From Phoronis ovalis (lineage: Eukaryota; Phoronida; Phoronidae), in NCBI GenBank assembly GCA_028565635.1, contig JAOXYB010022081.1, forward strand, positions 1-17,016: a stretch of DNA of 17,016 nucleotides. Direction: 5' to 3'. The position numbers were made by a program, and so were the translations under genes. Position 1 is the stretch's first letter; every line of letters begins with the position of its first letter. Below, in pieces: positions 16,930 through 17,016 of this stretch. The notes below the pieces were generated by a model. It was not told the DNA's origin, searched no databases, and was given only the letters and a program-made list of their open reading frames with translations.

Positions 16930-17016
16930 TTTATGCCCATCACTATGTAATAGTGAACGGGCATATAGTCGTACCGCATGCGGCGTCGGCGTATGTAACC
17001 TTTTCTTTGTGTTGCT
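16930..17016 (+). repeat. Start of an interspersed repeat (truncated by window end)
   Basis: Seen: a hairpin, GCCC-a-TCACTAT / GTA loop / ATAGTGA-a-CGGGC (16935-16962), followed by CATATAG and a CpG-rich stretch (GCATGCGGCGTCGGCG) that is unlike the AT-rich intron. It begins only about 30 bases after the exon donor at 16902. Repeats that open with a GCCC..GGGC hairpin and CATATAG followed by CG-rich sequence are familiar from molluscan and other marine invertebrate genomes. Family name not known to me. Confidence 0.6.

Overview
This window is eukaryotic, AT-rich, intron-dominated DNA from an invertebrate animal. A mollusc or another lophotrochozoan is my best guess, judging from the repeats (a motif of the type GGTAGGCCATTG...TTGAGGTCAAAGGTCA at 13.3-13.7 kb, and a GCCCATCACTAT...CGGGCATATAG repeat at the right edge) and from the gene architecture. 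The species cannot be fixed from the sequence. I see no bacterial, viral or organellar genes, no rRNA or tRNA, and no convincing gene on the minus strand.

The whole window appears to lie inside one plus-strand gene: the C-terminal half of a SOWAH (sosondowah) family ankyrin-repeat protein. Its 5' exons lie upstream of base 1 and its last exon or exons lie beyond base 17016. Coding sequence runs from 1034 to 16901 in at least eleven pieces. The constitutive set is 1034-1135, 1477-1488, 2247-2249, 4805-4807, 6402-6497, 7864-7866, 8312-8314, 10674-10746, 11541-11621, 15673-15726 and 16714-16901. This adds to 618 nt, or 206 codons, with an unbroken reading frame. Two further in-frame cassette microexons, 27 nt (11935-11961) and 36 nt (14916-14951), sit in the intron between the last two ankyrin-side exons.

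The main discovery is the microexon architecture. Conventional exons leave the protein short by DFIT plus two residues before the first ankyrin repeat, and by two residues between the two ankyrin repeats. Each gap is filled by tiny exons with strong splice sites: one 12-nt exon (DFIT) and four 3-nt exons, each a single codon (GGG=Gly, ATG=Met, AAT=Asn, GGG=Gly). All are phase 0, have GTAAGT donors (GTGAGT for the 12-nt exon), and are preceded by long AG-free, pyrimidine-containing tracts. The two GGG exons share an identical 14-nt core and a similar upstream motif.

Layout: 1-1033, intron with a degenerate higher-order tandem repeat (about 140-850); 1034-8314, the pre-ankyrin helix and ankyrin repeats 1/2 split by microexons; 8315-11621, ankyrin repeat 2 and its C-cap; 11622-15672, a 4-kb intron holding the two optional cassettes, a MITE-like repeat (13240-13757) and Rbfox-type GCATG motifs; 15673-16901, a Ser/basic-rich tail; 16902-end, intron with the start of another interspersed repeat. 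The remaining sequence is AT-rich intron with no supported feature.
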